A stretch of DNA of 64,000 nucleotides from Modicisalibacter muralis (GCF_900102945.1 NZ_FNGI01000014.1:1-64000), one strand, 5' to 3'. Counted from the first letter of the stretch, positions 20,035-34,113 are shown. Numbers and translations: made by a program. Notes: generated by a model not told the origin, from the letters alone.

Positions 20035-20661
20035 CTAGAACCAGCGGTCGCGCTTGCGACGCTTGGGCAGATGCGGCACCAGCAAGCCGATGACCAGACC
20101 CGCGCCAGCCACGCCACCGCCGTACATGAAATAACGCATCAACAGATCCTGCTCCTGGGTGCTCAGGCGCGCCTGGAGTTCACGAACGGCCTGTTGGGTC
20201 TGCGTGAACTGGCTATCGAGTTGGGCGTTGCGCTGCTCCAACTCGGCGATGCGCGCCTGACGCACGCTCAGCGTCTCGGTCATCGCCGCGACACGCGCCT
20301 CCCATGACTCATTGATGTCGCTGAGCTCATTGCTCAGGGCGCCTACCTTGTTCTTGAGCTCGGGGAAGCGCTCATCGAGGCTGGGCTCGGTTTGCAGCTT
20401 GTCGCTTTGAATCCATACCACATCGCCGCTTTCGGCCCTGATCTGGGTATAGTCGCCACTGGTTTCGAGCACCGTGACCGGCTCGCCGGCATTCAGCGTA
20501 CCGACGATTCGATAACCATCGGTCGGACCGCTGCGGACGAAGGTGGACAGGTCGTCGGACACCCAATGAGAGTCGCCCTGTTGGGCGTGAGCGACGATAG
20601 CGCCGCTGCCCAACCCGAGGCTCAGCGCGAGCCCCAATGTCAATTTTTTGATCTTACGCAT
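20035..20661 (-). CDS. SH3-domain membrane protein (TIGR04211 / YgiM type)
   Basis: A 208-residue protein: signal peptide (LGLALSLGLGSGAIVAHA), a bacterial SH3 domain (about 30-95, with FVRSGPTDGYRIVGTLNAGE), a coiled coil (about 105-170, rich in Glu, Gln and Leu), then a C-terminal membrane helix (YGGGVAGAGLVIGLLV) and a basic tail KRRKRDRW. This is the layout of E. coli YgiM and of the TIGR04211 family. The bulk would face the periplasm. Exact role unknown. MRKIKK at 20661 is chosen because the signal peptide starts there. Confidence 0.82.
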   Translation of the reverse strand: MRKIKKLTLGLALSLGLGSGAIVAHAQQGDSHWVSDDLSTFVRSGPTDGYRIVGTLNAGEPVTVLETSGDYTQIRAESGDVVWIQSDKLQTEPSLDERFPELKNKVGALSNELSDINESWEARVAAMTETLSVRQARIAELEQRNAQLDSQFTQTQQAVRELQARLSTQEQDLLMRYFMYGGGVAGAGLVIGLLVPHLPKRRKRDRWF

Positions 20662-20873
20662 TTTTCTGTCGTCTTTGTGTCTGTCGGGTGGCTCCAAGGA
20701 GGTACTCCTCCACGCAATGTTCCCTGCGTCCACGACCGGCGATTATCGGAATAGTTGTCACATGCCGGCACTCATCCACACTTTCTGTGGATAAACCTTG
20801 GGAAAAACCCTGCCAGGTCATCGGAGACGGCGAGCGGCCTGGCGAGGCGTCGATTCGATTAATTTTTGACCAT

Positions 20874-21203
20874 TCAGCCGTCGTCTCTGGGCGGCAGGCT
20901 CATCGGCCGCGGAAACGCCGTTACCTTGCCCTCGGCCTTGGTGGCACGCGGCGTACCCTCGCGTTCGACCTCGTCGATGCGCACGATGGCATTCAAGGGT
21001 ATATAGCTGCGATTGACGCCGTCGAAGGTTCGCCGGAGCTTCTCGCTGGATGGGTCGACGACCAGTTTCGAGGCATCCTCGAAGACGAAGGTTTCGACTT
21101 CGATGAATCCCCACAGATCGCTTTGAAATATGTCACGGGCGTAGAGTTCCCAGATTTCACCCTGATTGTGGAACACCACCCGGTAGATAGGCTTGGATGC
21201 CAT
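20874..21203 (-). CDS. DUF1820 family protein
   Basis: A 109-residue cytoplasmic protein with IYRVVFHNQGEIWELYAR at the N-terminus and a central YIPLNAIVRIDEV segment, which match the DUF1820 family found in pseudomonads and relatives. The fold looks mostly beta. No function is established. The ATG at 21203 is preceded by GGGAGC. It is divergent from miaB, with about 240 bp of shared upstream DNA. Confidence 0.8.
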   Translation of the reverse strand: MASKPIYRVVFHNQGEIWELYARDIFQSDLWGFIEVETFVFEDASKLVVDPSSEKLRRTFDGVNRSYIPLNAIVRIDEVEREGTPRATKAEGKVTAFPRPMSLPPRDDG

Positions 21204-21445
21204 ACTGCTCCCATCGGACAAAATGAGACTTCAGGCGCGGGGCGCCGATCGAGGCGCCAAGAATATCACAGACGCCCCGGCTTCGAAGGCCGCTATGTCA
21301 TGAGCTGGATCACGGACTGGCCAAGCTGCCCGTCGGATACGTATAATTCGTCATCGGATTTCATATTGGCCGCTTCGGCCACGCATTCATCCCCTGACTC
21401 ACCAACAATGGAAAAGTCGCGCGCCTGACGCAGCGACGGCACTCT

Positions 21446-22789
21446 ATGGCGAAGAAGCTCTTCATCAAGACCCACGGCTGCCAGATGAACGAGTATGACT
21501 CCGCGCGCATGGCGGACATGCTCGGCGAGACGCATGCAATGGAGCTGACCGACGACGAGCGGGAAGCCGATGTCGTGCTGCTCAACACCTGCTCGATTCG
21601 TGAGAAGGCCCAAGAGAAGGTCTTTCACCAATTGGGACGCTGGAAGAAACTCAAGGCGAACAATCCCGATCTGGTGATCGGCGTCGGTGGCTGCGTGGCC
21701 AGCCAGGAAGGTGAAAATCTGCGCAAGCGCGCGCCCTACGTCGACATGGTCTTCGGCCCGCAGACGCTACACCGCGTCCCCTCGATGCTCGACTCGCGCC
21801 GCGCCGGCCAGATTTCAGTCGTCGATGTCACCTTCCCCGAGATCGAGAAGTTCGATCATCTGCCCAAGCCAAGCTCCGACGGCGCCACTGCCTTCGTCTC
21901 GATCATGGAAGGCTGCTCCAAGTACTGCACCTTCTGCGTGGTGCCATATACCCGCGGCGAGGAAGTCTCGCGGCCCTTCGAGTCGGTCATGGACGAAGTC
22001 ATTCACCTTGCCGATCAGGGCGTGCGCGAGGTCAATCTGCTGGGCCAGAACGTCAATGCCTATCGTGGCGAGAACGAACTGGGCGACGAGATCGACCTGG
22101 CCGAGCTGATCGCTTGCGTGGCGGCCATCGACGGCATCGACCGCATCCGTTTCACCACCTCGCATCCGGTGGAGTTTTCCGACAGCCTGATCGAAGCCTA
22201 CGGCGAGATTCCCGAGCTGGTCAGCCACCTGCACTTGCCGGTGCAGTCCGGCTCCGATCGCATATTGTCGGCGATGAAGCGCGGCCACGGCGTCGAGGAA
22301 TACGTTGCTAAACTCGAGCGCATTCGCGCCCTGCGTCCGGACATCAGCTTCTCGTCGGATTTCATCATCGGCTTCCCCGGTGAGACCGAGGCCGATTTCG
22401 AGGCGACCATGGACCTCATTCACCGCATCGGCTTCGATCATTCGTTCAGCTTCGTCTACTCGTCGCGCCCCGGCACCCCGGCCGCGCAACTTGACGACGA
22501 AACGCCGGAAGCGGTCAAGAAGCAGCGCCTGGCGATTCTGCAGGAGCGCATCATCCAGAATACCGCCCGGATCAGCCGGCGCATGGTCGGCACTACCCAG
22601 CGCATTCTGGTGACCGGCTTCGCGCCCAAGGACCCAGGGCAGCTCTCGGGACGCACCGAAAATAACCGTGTGGTCAACTTCCGTGCGCCCAACCCCACCG
22701 AGCTGATCGGCCAATTCATCGACGTCGAAATCAGCGAAGCGCTACCGAACTCGCTACGCGGCGAGTTGCTCCCAGCCGAGCTGCATTAG
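21446..22789 (+). CDS. miaB: tRNA-2-methylthio-N6-dimethylallyladenosine synthase MiaB
   Basis: A 447-residue radical-SAM methylthiotransferase that adds the 2-methylthio group to i6A37 of tRNAs reading UNN codons. Residues: N-terminal cluster cysteines Cys12, Cys49, Cys83; radical-SAM cluster CSKYCTFC at Cys157, Cys161, Cys164; a C-terminal TRAM domain (about 375-440). The start [19 protein letters not shown] matches the family. First gene of the conserved block running to holA. Confidence 0.97.
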   Translation: MAKKLFIKTHGCQMNEYDSARMADMLGETHAMELTDDEREADVVLLNTCSIREKAQEKVFHQLGRWKKLKANNPDLVIGVGGCVASQEGENLRKRAPYVDMVFGPQTLHRVPSMLDSRRAGQISVVDVTFPEIEKFDHLPKPSSDGATAFVSIMEGCSKYCTFCVVPYTRGEEVSRPFESVMDEVIHLADQGVREVNLLGQNVNAYRGENELGDEIDLAELIACVAAIDGIDRIRFTTSHPVEFSDSLIEAYGEIPELVSHLHLPVQSGSDRILSAMKRGHGVEEYVAKLERIRALRPDISFSSDFIIGFPGETEADFEATMDLIHRIGFDHSFSFVYSSRPGTPAAQLDDETPEAVKKQRLAILQERIIQNTARISRRMVGTTQRILVTGFAPKDPGQLSGRTENNRVVNFRAPNPTELIGQFIDVEISEALPNSLRGELLPAELH

Positions 22790-22801
22790 ATTTTCAGTCA
22801 T

Positions 22802-22823
22802 TGCCCCGGCCCGTACCGGGGCA
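22802..22823. terminator. Hairpin between miaB and ybeZ
   Basis: Eight-base-pair stem TGCCCCGG / CCGGGGCA with a six-base loop, 12 bp after the miaB stop. There is no T-run. It may reduce readthrough or protect the miaB mRNA end; ybeZ follows 43 bp later. Confidence 0.5.
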
Positions 22824-22865
22824 GTAAGCTGACTCCATTCTCATCGCAACGACGGGCCCCTTGTC

Positions 22866-23965
<1,100 letters not shown>

Positions 23966-23969
<4 letters not shown>

Positions 23970-24508
23970 CCCGCGACATGCAACCGGTGGTCGATCTGCA
24001 AATCGCGCTCGGCTCTTATCAGAACAACAGCCAGGACAACCATCAAGACGCGTTACCCACAGCAGCCGAGTTGACCCATTGGGTCGCCGAAACGCTCGCT
24101 CGCCACGCCGACGAGTCACGCGACGAGTTGACCATCCGACTGGTCGACGACGACGAGAGCCGCGCGCTGAATCGCGACTATCGCGGCAAGGACGCGCCAA
24201 CCAATGTGCTGTCCTTCCCTTTCGAGCCCCCACCCGGCGTGGACTTGGCGTTGCTCGGCGATCTGGTGATTTGTCACGGCGTCGTCGTGCGCGAAGCCGC
24301 CGAGCAAGGCAAATCCGTAGCCGATCACTATGCCCACATGATCGTACATGGCACATTGCATTTACTGGGCTACGATCATATAGAAGACGGCGAAGCCGAA
24401 GAAATGGAGCGACTCGAGCGCGAGATTCTTGCCGCTACCGGTATTTCAGACCCCTACGCGCCTTCCCAGAGCGCGCTTGACAACGAGGAAACGAGACCAG
24501 ACGCATGA
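23966..24508 (+). CDS. ybeY: Endoribonuclease YbeY
   Basis: A 180-residue metal-dependent single-strand RNase needed for 16S rRNA 3' maturation and ribosome quality control. The zinc site is [11 protein letters not shown] (His128, His132, His138), preceded by the conserved NVLSFPFE. Start and stop both overlap neighbours by ATGA, so translation of ybeZ, ybeY and ybeX is coupled. Confidence 0.96.
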
Positions 24509-25386
24509 GCGAAGACCGATCGAGCAGCCAGGGCAACAAGTCCTGGCTCGATAAGTTTTTCAACGCCTTTTCCAGCGATTCCGATGAATTCAACTCACGT
24601 GACGAGCTGTTGGTCTTTCTGCGCGAAGAAGCCGGCCGGCTACATCTCGACCCCGATGCGTTAGCCATCATCGAGGGCGCCTTCCAGATCAGTGATCAAC
24701 AGACCCGCGAGGTGATGATTCCGCGCTCCCAGGTCACCGCCATCTCCATCGATCAGCGCCCCGAGGATTACCTGCCGGTGATCTTCGAAACCGGCCACTC
24801 GCGTTACCCGGTGGTCGGCGAAAACCTCGATGAAGTTCAGGGCCTGCTGCTGGTCAAGGACCTGCTTCCGCTGCTCCAGGCCAACGAAGGCGAGCGCCGC
24901 ACCGTCGATCTGCGCGATGTCATTCGTCCGGCAATGTTCATTCCCGAATCCAAGCGCCTCAACAGTCTGCTCAAGGAGTTTCGCGAGACTCACAATCACA
25001 TGGCGGTGGTCGTCGATGAGTATGGCGGCACTGCGGGGATCGTCACCATCGAGGACATTCTCGAGCAGATCGTCGGCGACATCGAGGATGAGCACGATAC
25101 CGATGAGGACGACGATATTCGCGATCAGGGCGACGGCACCTTCGCCATTCGTGCCCTGACGCCGATCGACGATTTCAACGAGGCGTTTGATACCCGCTTC
25201 TCCGACGAGGAGTTCGATACCGTCGGCGGATTGGTGATGCAGCGTTTCGGCCACCTGCCACGGCGCGGCGAACACGCCGACCTGGGCGGCTGGCGTTTCA
25301 CCGTGTTGGGTGCCGACAATCGTCGCATCCGTCTGCTGCAGGCGGAGCGCCTGAGCGAAGTCGCCACCGACAAGGAAAGCGACTGA
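24505..25386 (+). CDS. ybeX: CorC/YbeX: CBS-pair and transporter-associated domain protein
   Basis: A 293-residue cytoplasmic protein: two CBS motifs (about 65-190; [27 protein letters not shown] and [16 protein letters not shown]) followed by a CorC_HlyC domain (about 205-285). It has no membrane segment, which separates it from the HlyC/CNNM transporters. Historically linked to magnesium/cobalt efflux (CorC), more recently to ribosome metabolism through the ybeZYX operon. The start overlaps ybeY. Confidence 0.94.
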   Translation: MSEDRSSSQGNKSWLDKFFNAFSSDSDEFNSRDELLVFLREEAGRLHLDPDALAIIEGAFQISDQQTREVMIPRSQVTAISIDQRPEDYLPVIFETGHSRYPVVGENLDEVQGLLLVKDLLPLLQANEGERRTVDLRDVIRPAMFIPESKRLNSLLKEFRETHNHMAVVVDEYGGTAGIVTIEDILEQIVGDIEDEHDTDEDDDIRDQGDGTFAIRALTPIDDFNEAFDTRFSDEEFDTVGGLVMQRFGHLPRRGEHADLGGWRFTVLGADNRRIRLLQAERLSEVATDKESD

Positions 25387-25451
25387 GCTTCATTCGTTTT
25401 CGTGTGAGGGCTCTGGTATAAGGGGCACGTCTCGACAAGGAGTGCCCCGAC

Positions 25452-26927
25452 ATGCCGACTTCCTACCGCCCCTGGATGGGTTATCTGGCCGCGCTGATCG
25501 CCGGCGCTTTGACCACCCTGACCTTTTCTCCCTTCGAGCTATGGTGGCTGGGGCCGGTCGCGGTCGGGCTGATGTATATCAGTTTGCACGATCTGACGCC
25601 CGGCCAGGCGGCGATGCGTGGCTGGTGTTATGGCGTTGCGCTGTTCGCCACCGGCACCTCGTGGATCTACGTATCGATCCACGATTACGGCTATACCGGC
25701 GTGCCACTGGCGGTATTTCTCACCGCGCTGTTCGCGGTCACCCTGGCGTTGTTCTACGCCGTGCCCTTCTGGCTCTACCGCCGCTTCACGGGGCCGCGAC
25801 TGGCTTTCCTGACGTTCGCTGGCGCCTGGGTACTCATCGAGGTACTGCGTACCTACCTGTTTACCGGCTTTCCCTGGTTGCTGCTGGGCAGCGCGCACGT
25901 CGACTCGCCACTGGCGCCGCTGGCCCCCGTCGGCGGCGTTTATCTTCTCACTCTGGTAACCGCGCTGACCGGCACGCTGGGCGTGGAGTTTCTGCGCCGC
26001 CGCTGGTGGGCCGCTGCCGTTATCGCCGTGTTATGGCTGGCACCATTGGCACTGCCCACCCAGTGGACGACACCCAGCGAGACGACGACCCGCGTCGCCC
26101 TGTTACAGGGCAACCTGCCACAATTGACCAAGTGGACCGCCCAAGGGCAGCGTAACGCCGCCAACACCTACGCCCGCTTGACACGCGATCAGGGCGACGA
26201 CGTCGACCTGATCGTCTGGCCGGAAACCGCGCTGCCGATGTTTCAGCGCCAGGCCGAGCCGCTGCTCGAACGCATCCAGGCGACACTGGCGCCGGACACC
26301 GCCCTGCTTACCGGTATCGTCCAGCGTGACGCTGCCGGACGCTATTACAACGCGATCATCGGTGTCGGCGGGATAAGTGGCGAATACCGCAAGGAACATC
26401 TGGTTCCGTTCGGCGAGTACATGCCGCTGGAGAGCCTGCTGCGCGGCATCATCGCCTTCTTCGACCTGCCGATGTCGGACTTCTCGGCGGGCGACGCCGA
26501 CCAGGCGCCGATTCGTGCCGCCGGGCTGCGCATCGGCAGCGCGATCTGCTACGAAATCATTTATGCCGACCTGGTGGCAGAACGCGCCGAGAACTCGGAT
26601 GTGTTGCTCACCGTCTCCAACGACACCTGGTTCGGCGACTCCATCGGTCCGCTGCAACACTTGCAGATGGCGCGCCTGCGCGCGCTGGAAAACGGCCGTT
26701 ACGTGCTGCGCGCGACCAGCAATGGCGTCACCGCGATCATCGACCCCCATGGCGAGGTCGTCGCGCGTGCGCCACGCTTCGAGACCGCCAGCATCACTGG
26801 CGACATTCACGCCATGCAGGGCCTCACGCCGTTTACCCAAACCGGCAGTTGGCCGACCTGGCTGCTCGCCACTGTGCTGTTGCTGCCGGGGCTATCGTTC
26901 AACCGTCGACAGCGTCGCGTCATCTAG
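25452..26927 (+). CDS. lnt: Apolipoprotein N-acyltransferase
   Basis: A 491-residue inner-membrane enzyme that adds the third acyl chain to lipoproteins. There are six or so N-terminal membrane segments, then a periplasmic nitrilase-like domain with the catalytic triad Glu258 (VWPETALP), Lys314 (YRKEHLVPFGEYMP) and Cys366 (AICYEIIY), and a last membrane helix. It follows ybeX by 65 bp, the normal order. Its 3' end overlaps the convergent ybeL-like gene by 8 bp. Confidence 0.96.
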   Translation: MPTSYRPWMGYLAALIAGALTTLTFSPFELWWLGPVAVGLMYISLHDLTPGQAAMRGWCYGVALFATGTSWIYVSIHDYGYTGVPLAVFLTALFAVTLALFYAVPFWLYRRFTGPRLAFLTFAGAWVLIEVLRTYLFTGFPWLLLGSAHVDSPLAPLAPVGGVYLLTLVTALTGTLGVEFLRRRWWAAAVIAVLWLAPLALPTQWTTPSETTTRVALLQGNLPQLTKWTAQGQRNAANTYARLTRDQGDDVDLIVWPETALPMFQRQAEPLLERIQATLAPDTALLTGIVQRDAAGRYYNAIIGVGGISGEYRKEHLVPFGEYMPLESLLRGIIAFFDLPMSDFSAGDADQAPIRAAGLRIGSAICYEIIYADLVAERAENSDVLLTVSNDTWFGDSIGPLQHLQMARLRALENGRYVLRATSNGVTAIIDPHGEVVARAPRFETASITGDIHAMQGLTPFTQTGSWPTWLLATVLLLPGLSFNRRQRRVI

Positions 26928-27432
26928 CTCGGGTACGTTCAAAGTAGCGATGGCCGCATTGATGACAAGGTTCGATGCGCGTCACGCTCTCGAGCACCAC
27001 CTCGGCGGCGCAATGCACGCAAGCCATGCGCCCCGGGGCGGCGATCTCGCCCTCGACATAGTCGGCACGCGCCGCTTCTAGGTCGTCTTCGAACTGCTCG
27101 CGCTCGATCACGCTGCGATCGGCGATCGAAAACAGCGCATCGGTGACCTTGCGTGACAACACGTCAAGATCGATGCCCAGCCAACTGGCGACGCCATTGC
27201 CTCCGGCGGCCAGATAACGCCGCAAATCCTTCAGGTCGCGCTCGACCCAGGCCCGCAACAGCGCCATTTCGTCGCGGGTAAATTCCTCGAATTCAGCCTC
27301 GAACTCCACCGCCTCGTCGAGATCCTTCTGCAGGTTCTCCCACGACAACTCCTCGGCGCCATCCTTCATCCGCGACAACACCCGCTCGTAGGCCGCGCGC
27401 AACCGATGTTCCTGCTGCTGGCGTTCACTCAT
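26920..27432 (-). CDS. ybeL: Zinc-ribbon protein, YbeL/DUF1451 family
   Basis: A 170-residue protein with a long alpha-helical, strongly acidic N-terminal part and a C-terminal zinc ribbon formed by CVHC and CHQC. In E. coli the homologue sits next to leuS, as here. The function is not known. It is transcribed against lnt and divergent from leuS. Confidence 0.87.
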   Translation of the reverse strand: MSERQQQEHRLRAAYERVLSRMKDGAEELSWENLQKDLDEAVEFEAEFEEFTRDEMALLRAWVERDLKDLRRYLAAGGNGVASWLGIDLDVLSRKVTDALFSIADRSVIEREQFEDDLEAARADYVEGEIAAPGRMACVHCAAEVVLESVTRIEPCHQCGHRYFERTRAR

Positions 27433-27536
27433 GGCGCTCTCCTTTTGATGATCCCAGCGATGTTAGCCCATACCTAGCCCGGCCGGCCCTGCGGGCGCCC
27501 TACGCCGGGTGCCCCTACCTGCTGGAACCCGTCTAG

Positions 27537-30215
<2,679 letters not shown>

Positions 30216-30232
30216 GACACAAGGAGTTGCCC

Positions 30233-30730
30233 GTGAAGCGTCGCACTTTCCTCAAATCGCTGGGCGTGATAGCCACCGGTGTCGCCATGGGCGGCCTGGC
30301 CGGTTGTGGTTTTCATCTGCGCGGCCAGGGTGAGCCACTCGGCTTCGACAGGCTGACGCTTACGGCGCCGATTGGCGAGCTGACCGATAGCGTACGTCGT
30401 GAGTTGGCCAACGCCGATGTCATGCTGGTCGACGATGCGCCACTGCGCGTGAACCTCGGCCCCGAGAACATTCAGGAATACACCCTGACCGCTGGCGACA
30501 CTGGCACCCAGGAGATCGAGCTGCGCCTGACCGCGCCCTTCTCGGTGCAACGCACCCGCGATGGCGCATATCTCCTCGACCAGCAGCGCATCGAAGTGGT
30601 CACCACCTACCTGGCCAATGACGATGACCTGCTGGTGCTTGGCGACTTGCGCGAGCAGGCGCTCGAGGATCTGCGCCGCGAGGCCGCCCGCCAGCTATTG
30701 AGTCGGCTGCGCTCGCTCGATACGCCATGA
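30233..30730 (+). CDS. lptE: LPS-assembly lipoprotein LptE
   Basis: A 165-residue outer-membrane lipoprotein that plugs the LptD channel during LPS export. The lipobox is GGLAGC with acylated Cys25, followed by GFHLRG, the typical start of mature LptE. It begins with GTG at 30233, 8 bp after AAGGAG; the much longer upstream frame overlaps leuS and is not real. The N-terminus KRRTFLKSLG contains a twin arginine, which resembles a Tat signal but is probably incidental. The stop overlaps holA. Confidence 0.93.
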   Translation: MKRRTFLKSLGVIATGVAMGGLAGCGFHLRGQGEPLGFDRLTLTAPIGELTDSVRRELANADVMLVDDAPLRVNLGPENIQEYTLTAGDTGTQEIELRLTAPFSVQRTRDGAYLLDQQRIEVVTTYLANDDDLLVLGDLREQALEDLRREAARQLLSRLRSLDTP

Positions 30731-31785
30731 AGGTCTTTCCTGACAAACTCGCCGATGCCATCGGCAAACGTTTGCCGCCGGTGATCATCGTCGCCGGTGA
30801 CGAACCGTTGATCCATATGGAGGCTTGCGACGCCGTGCGCGGCGCGGCACGCGCTCAAGGTATCGAGGAGCGTGAAATCCTGCACGTCGAGGGTAATTTC
30901 CAATGGGGGCGGCTCACCGAGTCCGCCGCCAGCCTGTCGCTGTTCGCCACGCGTAAGTTGATTGAATTGCGCCTGAACGATCAGTCACCCGGCCAGGAAG
31001 GCGGCAAGGCGCTCGATGCCTACGCCGAGCAGGCCAAGAGTAGCGACGACGTGCTGCTGATCTCGGCCTCTCGCCTGGATCGCAAACAGCAACAGAGCAA
31101 ATGGTTCAAGGCGCTCGACAAGCTCGGCCTGTTCGTGCCGGTGTGGCCGGTCGATCACCAGCGCCTGGGATTCTGGATGCGTGATCGCGCCACCCGCCAC
31201 GGCCTGCAACTCGACATGGACGCCGCGCGACTGCTCGGCGAGCGCACCGAGGGCAACCTGCTTGCCGCCGATCAGGAGTTGCAGAAGCTCGCGCTGATCC
31301 TGCCGTCCGGTACCCGGCTCAACACCGATGCCATCGCCAGCGGCGTCGAGAATAGCGCCCGTTACGACGTCTTCACGCTCACCGATGCCTGCCTGCGCGG
31401 CGAGCGCGAACGCAGCGTGCGTATCGTTGACGGATTGCACGGCGAGGGCGTGGAAGCACCGGTGATACTCTGGGCATTGACCCGCGAGCTACGCACCCTG
31501 CTTTCGCTGCGCCAGCATCTCGATCAGGGCCAGAGCCTCGAGCATGCCTGCAAGGCCCAACGGCCGATGATCTTCGACAAACGCCGCCCCGATTACCAGC
31601 AAGCACTTAGCCGGCTGCCGCATCGGCGTCTGCATAAGTTGTTGCTGTTCTCGCAGCGCATCGACCTCGCCATCAAGGGCGCCATCGACCTGCCGGTATG
31701 GGACGCCCTGAACGACTTGGCGCTGACGCTGGCCGGTGGTCGCGGGTTGCTGGCCGAGTTACCCCATGCCTATCGCATCGCCTGA
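30727..31785 (+). CDS. holA: DNA polymerase III delta subunit
   Basis: A 352-residue clamp-loader subunit that opens the beta clamp. Family landmarks are PPVIIVAGDEPLIHMEACDA near the N-terminus, a KARKLIELRL-like segment (FATRKLIELRL) and LPVWDALNDLAL at the C-terminus. ATGA overlap with lptE. It ends the conserved block; hutC follows after 20 bp on the same strand. Confidence 0.94.
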   Translation: MKVFPDKLADAIGKRLPPVIIVAGDEPLIHMEACDAVRGAARAQGIEEREILHVEGNFQWGRLTESAASLSLFATRKLIELRLNDQSPGQEGGKALDAYAEQAKSSDDVLLISASRLDRKQQQSKWFKALDKLGLFVPVWPVDHQRLGFWMRDRATRHGLQLDMDAARLLGERTEGNLLAADQELQKLALILPSGTRLNTDAIASGVENSARYDVFTLTDACLRGERERSVRIVDGLHGEGVEAPVILWALTRELRTLLSLRQHLDQGQSLEHACKAQRPMIFDKRRPDYQQALSRLPHRRLHKLLLFSQRIDLAIKGAIDLPVWDALNDLALTLAGGRGLLAELPHAYRIA

Positions 31786-31805
31786 TCAGGTCTAAGGACG
31801 TGCCA

Positions 31806-32516
31806 GTGACCCGAGCCCCGCGCTATCTGCAGATCAAGCAGTACCTGCTCGAGCGAATCCGCTCCGGCGAGTACCCGACGCACCACCAGATTCCGCCGGA
31901 AGAACAACTCGCCCGCCAGTTCGATGTCAGCCGCATGACCGCCAACAAGGCGATTCGCGACCTGGTCCACGAAGGCTATCTGACTCGCCAGCCGGGGCTG
32001 GGTACCTTCGTCACCGACCTGAAAGCCGAGTCGTCGCTGCTTGAGATTCACAACATCGCCGAGGAAGTCCGCAGCCGCGGGCATGGTTATCGCAACGACA
32101 TACTGCGCTGCGAATCGATCGAGGCCGACGACGAGGTCGCCCTGCGCCTGGGCGTGCGCCTCGGCACGGCGGTGTTCCATACCCTGATGATTCACCGGGA
32201 AGACGGGATACCGATCCAGCTCGAGAACCGCTTCGTCAATCCACGCTGGGTGCCCGATTACCTGGACAACGACTTCTCGCGCCATACCCCCAACGAGGTG
32301 CTGGTCGCCGCCTGCCCGATTTCCGACATGGAGCATGTGGTAGAGGCGGTACTGGTCGACGACCAGACCGCCGATTGGCTGGAAATCACCACCGCAACGC
32401 CCTGCCTGAGCATGATTCGCCGCACCTGGTCGGGCGAGCATCTGATCAGCTACGCCCGCCTGACCCACCCCGGCGATCGCTACAAGCTACGCTCCGCCAT
32501 GCATCGGCGCGGCTAG
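31806..32516 (+). CDS. hutC: Histidine utilisation repressor HutC (GntR family)
   Basis: A 236-residue regulator: N-terminal winged helix (about 1-70, LARQFDVSRMTANKAIRDL) and a C-terminal UTRA ligand domain (about 90-230). In the family urocanate releases the repressor from hut promoters. GTG at 31806 has AAGGA 7 bp upstream. Two identical palindromes in the divergent region 1.4-1.6 kb downstream are its likely operators. No such palindrome was seen just before hutC, so it may be transcribed through from holA. Confidence 0.93.
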   Translation: MTRAPRYLQIKQYLLERIRSGEYPTHHQIPPEEQLARQFDVSRMTANKAIRDLVHEGYLTRQPGLGTFVTDLKAESSLLEIHNIAEEVRSRGHGYRNDILRCESIEADDEVALRLGVRLGTAVFHTLMIHREDGIPIQLENRFVNPRWVPDYLDNDFSRHTPNEVLVAACPISDMEHVVEAVLVDDQTADWLEITTATPCLSMIRRTWSGEHLISYARLTHPGDRYKLRSAMHRRG

Positions 32517-32540
32517 CCACCTCTTTCAATCGCAGCCCGT

Positions 32541-33884
32541 TCAAGCGCCGACCAGCGCCTGCACCAGATAGCCCGCCGGCACCGCCAGCAGCAGACTCAG
32601 CGCCGTGCGCAAAAACCACACCACCACGATGCGCCCCACCGACAGCGGAATCGTGGTCGATAGGATGCACGGAATCGACGCCGAGAAGAACAGTATTGAT
32701 GAGACCGAAACGACAGCCGCCGCGAAGCGCGCCACGAAATCGGCCTCGGTCATCAGCAGTGCCGGCAGGAACATCTCGGCGAGCCCGGCCGACGCCGCCT
32801 GAGCCAACGCCATGGCATCGTCCACCCCCCATAGCGCGGTGATCGGGTAGAACACCAGCCCCAGCCACTCGAACAGCGGCGTGTACTTGGCTAGCAGCAG
32901 GCCGATCAACCCCACCGACATGATCGACGGCAGAATGCTGATCGCCATCAGCAGCCCTTCCTTGACGTTCAGCGCCACGTTGCGCGCAAGACTTGGCGCC
33001 TGCTCGGCCGCATCGAGCCCGGTCCGCCAGGCGCTGACCAGGCGTTGCCCACGAGGCACCTCGGGTTCGTCGTAATGCTTTTCGTTATCCAGCCGGGTCA
33101 GCGGCGGCAGACGCACGGTGATCGCGGTCACCACGAAGGTAATCAGCAATGTCAGCCAGAAATACAGATTCCACACCGCCATCAGGTCCAGCGTCTTGGC
33201 GACGATGATCATGAAGGTCGCCGACACCGTGGAGAAGCCGGTGGCGATGATCGCCGCCTCGCGCGCCGAATATTGCCCGGCCTGATAGACGCGGTTGGTG
33301 ATCAGCAGGCCAATCGAGTAACTGCCGACGAACGAGGCCACGGCATCGATCGCCGATTTGCCCGGTGTGCGCCAGATCGGCCGCATGACCGGCTGCAGCA
33401 GCACGCCGCACACCTCCAGCAGGCCATAGCCGATCAGCAGCGCCAGAAATACCGCGCCGATCGGCACGATCAGCCCCACCGGAATCACCAGCTTCTCGAA
33501 CAGGAACGGCAGCATGTCCGGTGTATGCAATACCGCCGGCCCCCAACCGGTCAGCGCCATCACCGCCGCAATGACCCCCAGTAGCTTGAGCACGGTGAAG
33601 ACCTTTTCGGTCACGCTGCGTTTCCAGCGCCCGGTCAGCAGCGGATATAGCGCGCCGGCAACGATCAATAGCAACGCGTACCAGCCATCCGCCGCCCCCA
33701 ACAGGACGCGCGCCCCGCTGACCATGTGATCGAGCGGTATGGTAGTGCGTCCGGCCAGAGTCAGCGGCACAAAGAAGATCAGGATACCCAGCAGGCTGGG
33801 CACGAACAGCCGCAATACGGTTCGCAGAGAGTGGCGACGCTGCGAATCGTGGGACCTGTCAAGCGTCTCGTCGTGGTGTGGCAT
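32541..33884 (-). CDS. YjiH-type membrane protein with nucleoside-recognition (Gate) domain
   Basis: A 447-residue protein with about ten membrane segments. The core (about 170-260, with GKSAIDAVASFVGSYSIGLL and REAAIIATGFSTVSATFM) resembles the Gate/nucleoside-recognition domain of the YjiH family. Substrates of the family are not established. The gene is inserted between hutC and hutI, divergent from hutI, and its own start has a palindrome identical to that before hutI 32 bp upstream. Regulation by HutC and a role in uptake of histidine, urocanate or a related compound are inferred from this. ACGAGG precedes the ATG. Confidence 0.8.
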   Translation of the reverse strand: MPHHDETLDRSHDSQRRHSLRTVLRLFVPSLLGILIFFVPLTLAGRTTIPLDHMVSGARVLLGAADGWYALLLIVAGALYPLLTGRWKRSVTEKVFTVLKLLGVIAAVMALTGWGPAVLHTPDMLPFLFEKLVIPVGLIVPIGAVFLALLIGYGLLEVCGVLLQPVMRPIWRTPGKSAIDAVASFVGSYSIGLLITNRVYQAGQYSAREAAIIATGFSTVSATFMIIVAKTLDLMAVWNLYFWLTLLITFVVTAITVRLPPLTRLDNEKHYDEPEVPRGQRLVSAWRTGLDAAEQAPSLARNVALNVKEGLLMAISILPSIMSVGLIGLLLAKYTPLFEWLGLVFYPITALWGVDDAMALAQAASAGLAEMFLPALLMTEADFVARFAAAVVSVSSILFFSASIPCILSTTIPLSVGRIVVVWFLRTALSLLLAVPAGYLVQALVGA

Positions 33885-33915
33885 GCAGAAAACCTCGTGA
33901 TTGTCGTTGTACGAT

Positions 33916-33927
33916 TTGTATATACAA
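33916..33927. promoter_or_regulatory. Candidate HutC operator 1 (YjiH-type gene)
   Basis: Perfect 12-bp palindrome TTGTATATACAA, 31 bp upstream of the minus-strand gene's ATG, overlapping AT-rich promoter-like sequence. It is identical to the palindrome before hutI and resembles sites bound by GntR/HutC-type regulators. Confidence 0.72.
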
Positions 33928-34084
33928 TATAATTCAACATCCTGCCACGTCCATCCTGTCGACGACCATATACGACCAATGTCTAAGACGAGAAAGCCGA
34001 TTAGGCAAATTCGCTGAAACCACCGTGATGAGAGGCTAACAGACTTCTACATGCATTCATTTCTGAGACTCGACAGACATTGAC

Positions 34085-34113
34085 TTGACGTCGATAGTGA
34101 GCTTTCCTATTTG
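34085..34113 (+). promoter_or_regulatory. Candidate promoter of hutIGUH
   Basis: -35 TTGACG (34085-34090), 17 bp spacer, -10 TATTTG (34108-34113). The -10 overlaps the left edge of the palindrome at 34111, so a bound repressor would block polymerase. Confidence 0.5.

Noticed and set aside
30233-30330. Tat signal on LptE (twin arginine in KRRTFLKSLG)
   Set aside because: LptE is a Sec-exported lipoprotein in all known cases and the lipobox is normal; the RR pair is more likely part of a basic n-region.
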